NCBI GenBank assembly: GCA_002869465.1
Contig: PKSW01000304.1
Span: 1 to 7,082 of the forward strand
From: Marinilabiliales bacterium
GTDB lineage: Bacteria > Bacteroidota > Bacteroidia > Bacteroidales > F082
Length of the DNA stretch: 7,082 nt
Reading direction: 5' to 3'
Shown here: positions 5,832 to 7,082 of the stretch, piece by piece
How the letters are laid out: the number at the start of each line of letters is the position of its first letter
How positions within the stretch are numbered: the first letter of the stretch is position 1
Translations under genes and position numbers: made by a program
The notes under the pieces: model-generated
What the model saw: only the letters and a program-made list of their open reading frames with translations
Told to the model about the DNA's origin: nothing
Databases searched by the model: none

Positions 5832-6074
5832 CTGGATCGGCTCTGTAAACAATTGAATTAGAGCGATTAAGATTGTTGATTGGTGATTTTGTCCAAAATC
5901 AATAGTTTTTTATTTGAGAATTTTTGAAAGGGGATATTGCCGTTAATTATAGATAAATAAAGGTAAACACAGGGTGCAATTTTTGGTAGCGAAAAACAGC
6001 AAATTCTGAATGAGATCTTTTGAAGTAAAGCCCTACAGCTATATAAGAATTTGCTCAAGACTTTTATTTTACTT
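5832..6074. other. Gene-free stretch between repeat copy C and the 131-residue gene
   Basis: I see no credible gene here. An open frame at 5867-6094 starts with TTG, overlaps the gene end and has no recognisable content. GAAGTAAA (6022-6029) and TTTACTTC (6068-6075) form an 8-bp inverted repeat with a 38-base loop just after the gene's stop, too open to call a terminator. At 5924-5940, AATTTTTGAAAGGGG resembles the repeat's right end and could be a decayed fourth copy, but the match is short. Confidence 0.4.
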
Positions 6075-6470
6075 CTAATATTTGTCAATATCAACTTTAA
6101 CTAATGGAAGGGTGCAAAAGATAGCATTAATATAAGACGGTTGCGATACTACACGATATACCAAACCTCCCTGATCGAGTATATTTTTAAGTGATACTTC
6201 GCAGCAGACCCTTTCTGTAGATTCTAGTTCAGTCACTTTCTCAATGACGAATGCCAAACCCGAACCAACCTGTTTTGCCATGTATGTATGCCCTCTTCCT
6301 TCGTAAGTATCCACGATCATTTCATGGGGATCTTTCTTCGCCTTAATATATTCATTTTCATGTTGATCCCTATTAATATGACTTCTAGAGGTATAACGGA
6401 ATAATTTACTTTCATGATTAAGTCCTAATGATTTCATCACACTATTAAGTTCACTTGAATATTTAGTCAT
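6075..6470 (-). CDS. Unrecognised 131-residue protein
   Basis: I do not recognise this protein. It is 131 residues, with an ATG at 6470 and a TAG at 6075-6077. The first 50 residues are polar, rich in Lys, Asn, His and Ser (including SHINRDQHENEYIKAKKD) and probably helical or flexible. Residues 52-127 read as alternating strands: MIVDTYEGRGHTYMAKQV, GLAFVIEKV, ERVCCEVSL, GLVYRVV and INAIFCTLPLVKVDI. This suggests a small alpha/beta or beta-rich cytoplasmic domain. There is no signal peptide or membrane segment. A CC pair at 89-90 and the GRGH loop at 58-61 stand out. It is divergent from the isochorismatase-like gene across 318 bp, so shared control is possible. The strand-like hydrophobic pattern and proper ATG argue that the gene is real. 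Confidence 0.6.
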   Translation of the reverse strand: MTKYSSELNSVMKSLGLNHESKLFRYTSRSHINRDQHENEYIKAKKDPHEMIVDTYEGRGHTYMAKQVGSGLAFVIEKVTELESTERVCCEVSLKNILDQGGLVYRVVSQPSYINAIFCTLPLVKVDIDKY

Positions 6471-6788
6471 TGTGAATGCATTTATTGATTTTATATCATC
6501 TAAAATACAATATTCAAGAATACCCGATATTTATTTAAATAGCTATTTCTATTAATTAGGTATTTCATTCAATTTCAAATATCTTGAAAGACTTTAAGAC
6601 AATAGAAACTGAATCGAATTTTTAACAAAATTACGAATGGTCAGCAGCAATGCCTAAACTGAATTCTCTTCATTGAAAACCATTGATCTTTAAGTGTATG
6701 CACTATTAAATACAAAAATGTATTTTTGCATATTTTAACAGTACAGCTTTCAACATCTGGTAGAAAAATTGATAAAATTTAAATCTCT
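6471..6788. other. Divergent intergenic region between the 131-residue gene and the isochorismatase-like gene
   Basis: This 318-bp AT-rich stretch holds no gene I can support. It contains a 17-bp dyad at 6573-6589 (TTTCAA, five bases, TTGAAA), a possible minus-strand -7 box (TAATTTTG, 6633-6626) without a matching -33 box, and the plus-strand promoter and dyad at 6713-6728. The two dyads are reasonable places to look for regulator binding. Confidence 0.45.
6713..6728 (+). promoter_or_regulatory. Plus-strand -7 promoter element within a perfect dyad
   Basis: TATTTTTG (6721-6728) matches the Bacteroidetes TAnnTTTG box, with TATG at 6697-6700 as an imperfect -33 box at 20-bp spacing. The same bases form the right arm of a perfect 7-bp inverted repeat, CAAAAAT (6713-6719), GT, ATTTTTG (6722-6728). 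A repressor bound there would block the promoter. The element lies 60 bp before the isochorismatase-like start codon. The AT-richness of the region lowers confidence. Confidence 0.45.
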
Positions 6789-7082
6789 ATGCCTGACTCT
6801 ATATTATTTACACAATGTCTTCAAAATGATTTTGTAAAACCAATCGGTAAATATGATAAACTGCCAAATTTACTCCATATTGGTTACGAAGAATCCATCC
6901 GGTTGATGGGGGTGAATCCTGCTGAGGGACCGATAACTAATACCATGAAATGGGCTTATGCTCAATCGATAGACGACCTGGAAATTATCCATATTAGGTC
7001 ATGGTACAAGGAAAACGATCCTGCACAAGAGAAGTATTTTGAGAAAATGGGGAAACACTGTATAGCAGGCTCTGAAGGCGCA
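6789..7082 (+). CDS. Isochorismatase-like (cysteine hydrolase) protein, N-terminal part
   Basis: The first 98 codons of a gene that runs off the window, starting at the ATG at 6789 in an open frame to the last base. Family features: LFTQCLQNDFV at residues 6-16 lines up with the opening xDxQNDF strand of the isochorismatase/nicotinamidase superfamily; LEIIHIRSWYKENDP at 64-78 matches its second strand and metal-site region; KHCIAGSEGA at 89-98 matches the usual HCv-G--GA motif. The catalytic Asp position is Cys10, and the usual Asp and His of a D-W-H metal site appear as Ser71 and Tyr73. The catalytic Lys and Cys regions lie beyond the window. It could be a divergent enzyme, a member with other chemistry, or an inactive binding domain. 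Total length and any further domains cannot be seen. Confidence 0.8.
   Translation, partial: MPDSILFTQCLQNDFVKPIGKYDKLPNLLHIGYEESIRLMGVNPAEGPITNTMKWAYAQSIDDLEIIHIRSWYKENDPAQEKYFEKMGKHCIAGSEGA

Noticed and set aside
5867..6094. 75-codon minus-strand frame, Cys- and Phe-rich
   Set aside because: TTG start, overlaps the end of the 131-residue gene, and composition looks like translated AT-rich spacer.
1..7082. CRISPR array
   Set aside because: The three repeat copies are kilobases apart and long; there is no regular repeat-spacer pattern.

Overview
The window looks like chromosomal DNA from a low-GC member of the Bacteroidota. Four things support this. There is a Bacteroidetes-type promoter (TTTG, 20 bp, TATATTTG) upstream of the AraC gene. 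One protein has a FISUMP domain together with a type IX secretion (T9SS) sorting-type domain, and a second T9SS sorting tail survives as a gene remnant. Strong Shine-Dalgarno sequences are mostly absent. The genus cannot be told from this piece. No rRNA, tRNA, CRISPR array or intact transposase is visible.

Layout from left to right: seven complete genes lie on the minus strand and one truncated gene on the plus strand. Positions 1-51 are part of an intergenic repeat. Positions 86-166 hold the last 26 codons of a lost T9SS-secreted protein. At 189-1097 is a putative metallo-beta-lactamase-fold lipoprotein. Positions 1167-1275 hold a second repeat copy carrying a terminator hairpin. At 1374-2198 is an exported protein with an N-terminal starch-binding-like beta-sandwich. 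At 2320-3654 is a secreted FISUMP protein, just downstream of a small PNPOx-fold flavin-binding-type protein (3698-4132). An AraC-family regulator (4711-5589) and a SnoaL-like protein (4313-4708), 2 bp apart, form an operon with a visible promoter at 5608-5639 and a terminator at 4212-4234. Positions 5707-5831 hold the third repeat copy. An unrecognised 131-residue protein (6075-6470) is divergent, across a 318-bp gap, from the start of an isochorismatase-like protein (6789 to the window edge).

How the genes work together: the only firm functional unit is the AraC/SnoaL operon, probably a regulator controlling its own small enzyme or binding protein. The PNPOx gene and the FISUMP gene are 43 bp apart and may be co-transcribed, but no shared task is obvious. 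Three of the gene products (MBL, starch-binding-like, FISUMP) have export signals.

The most unusual features are: a repeat module with two perfect hairpins, found three times in one orientation and each time 3' of a minus-strand gene; a multi-hairpin segment ending in a terminator in the 3' untranslated region of the AraC/SnoaL operon; and an isochorismatase-like N-terminus in which the usual catalytic Asp and metal-site Asp/His positions are replaced. I did not find a complete, clearly new multi-gene system.
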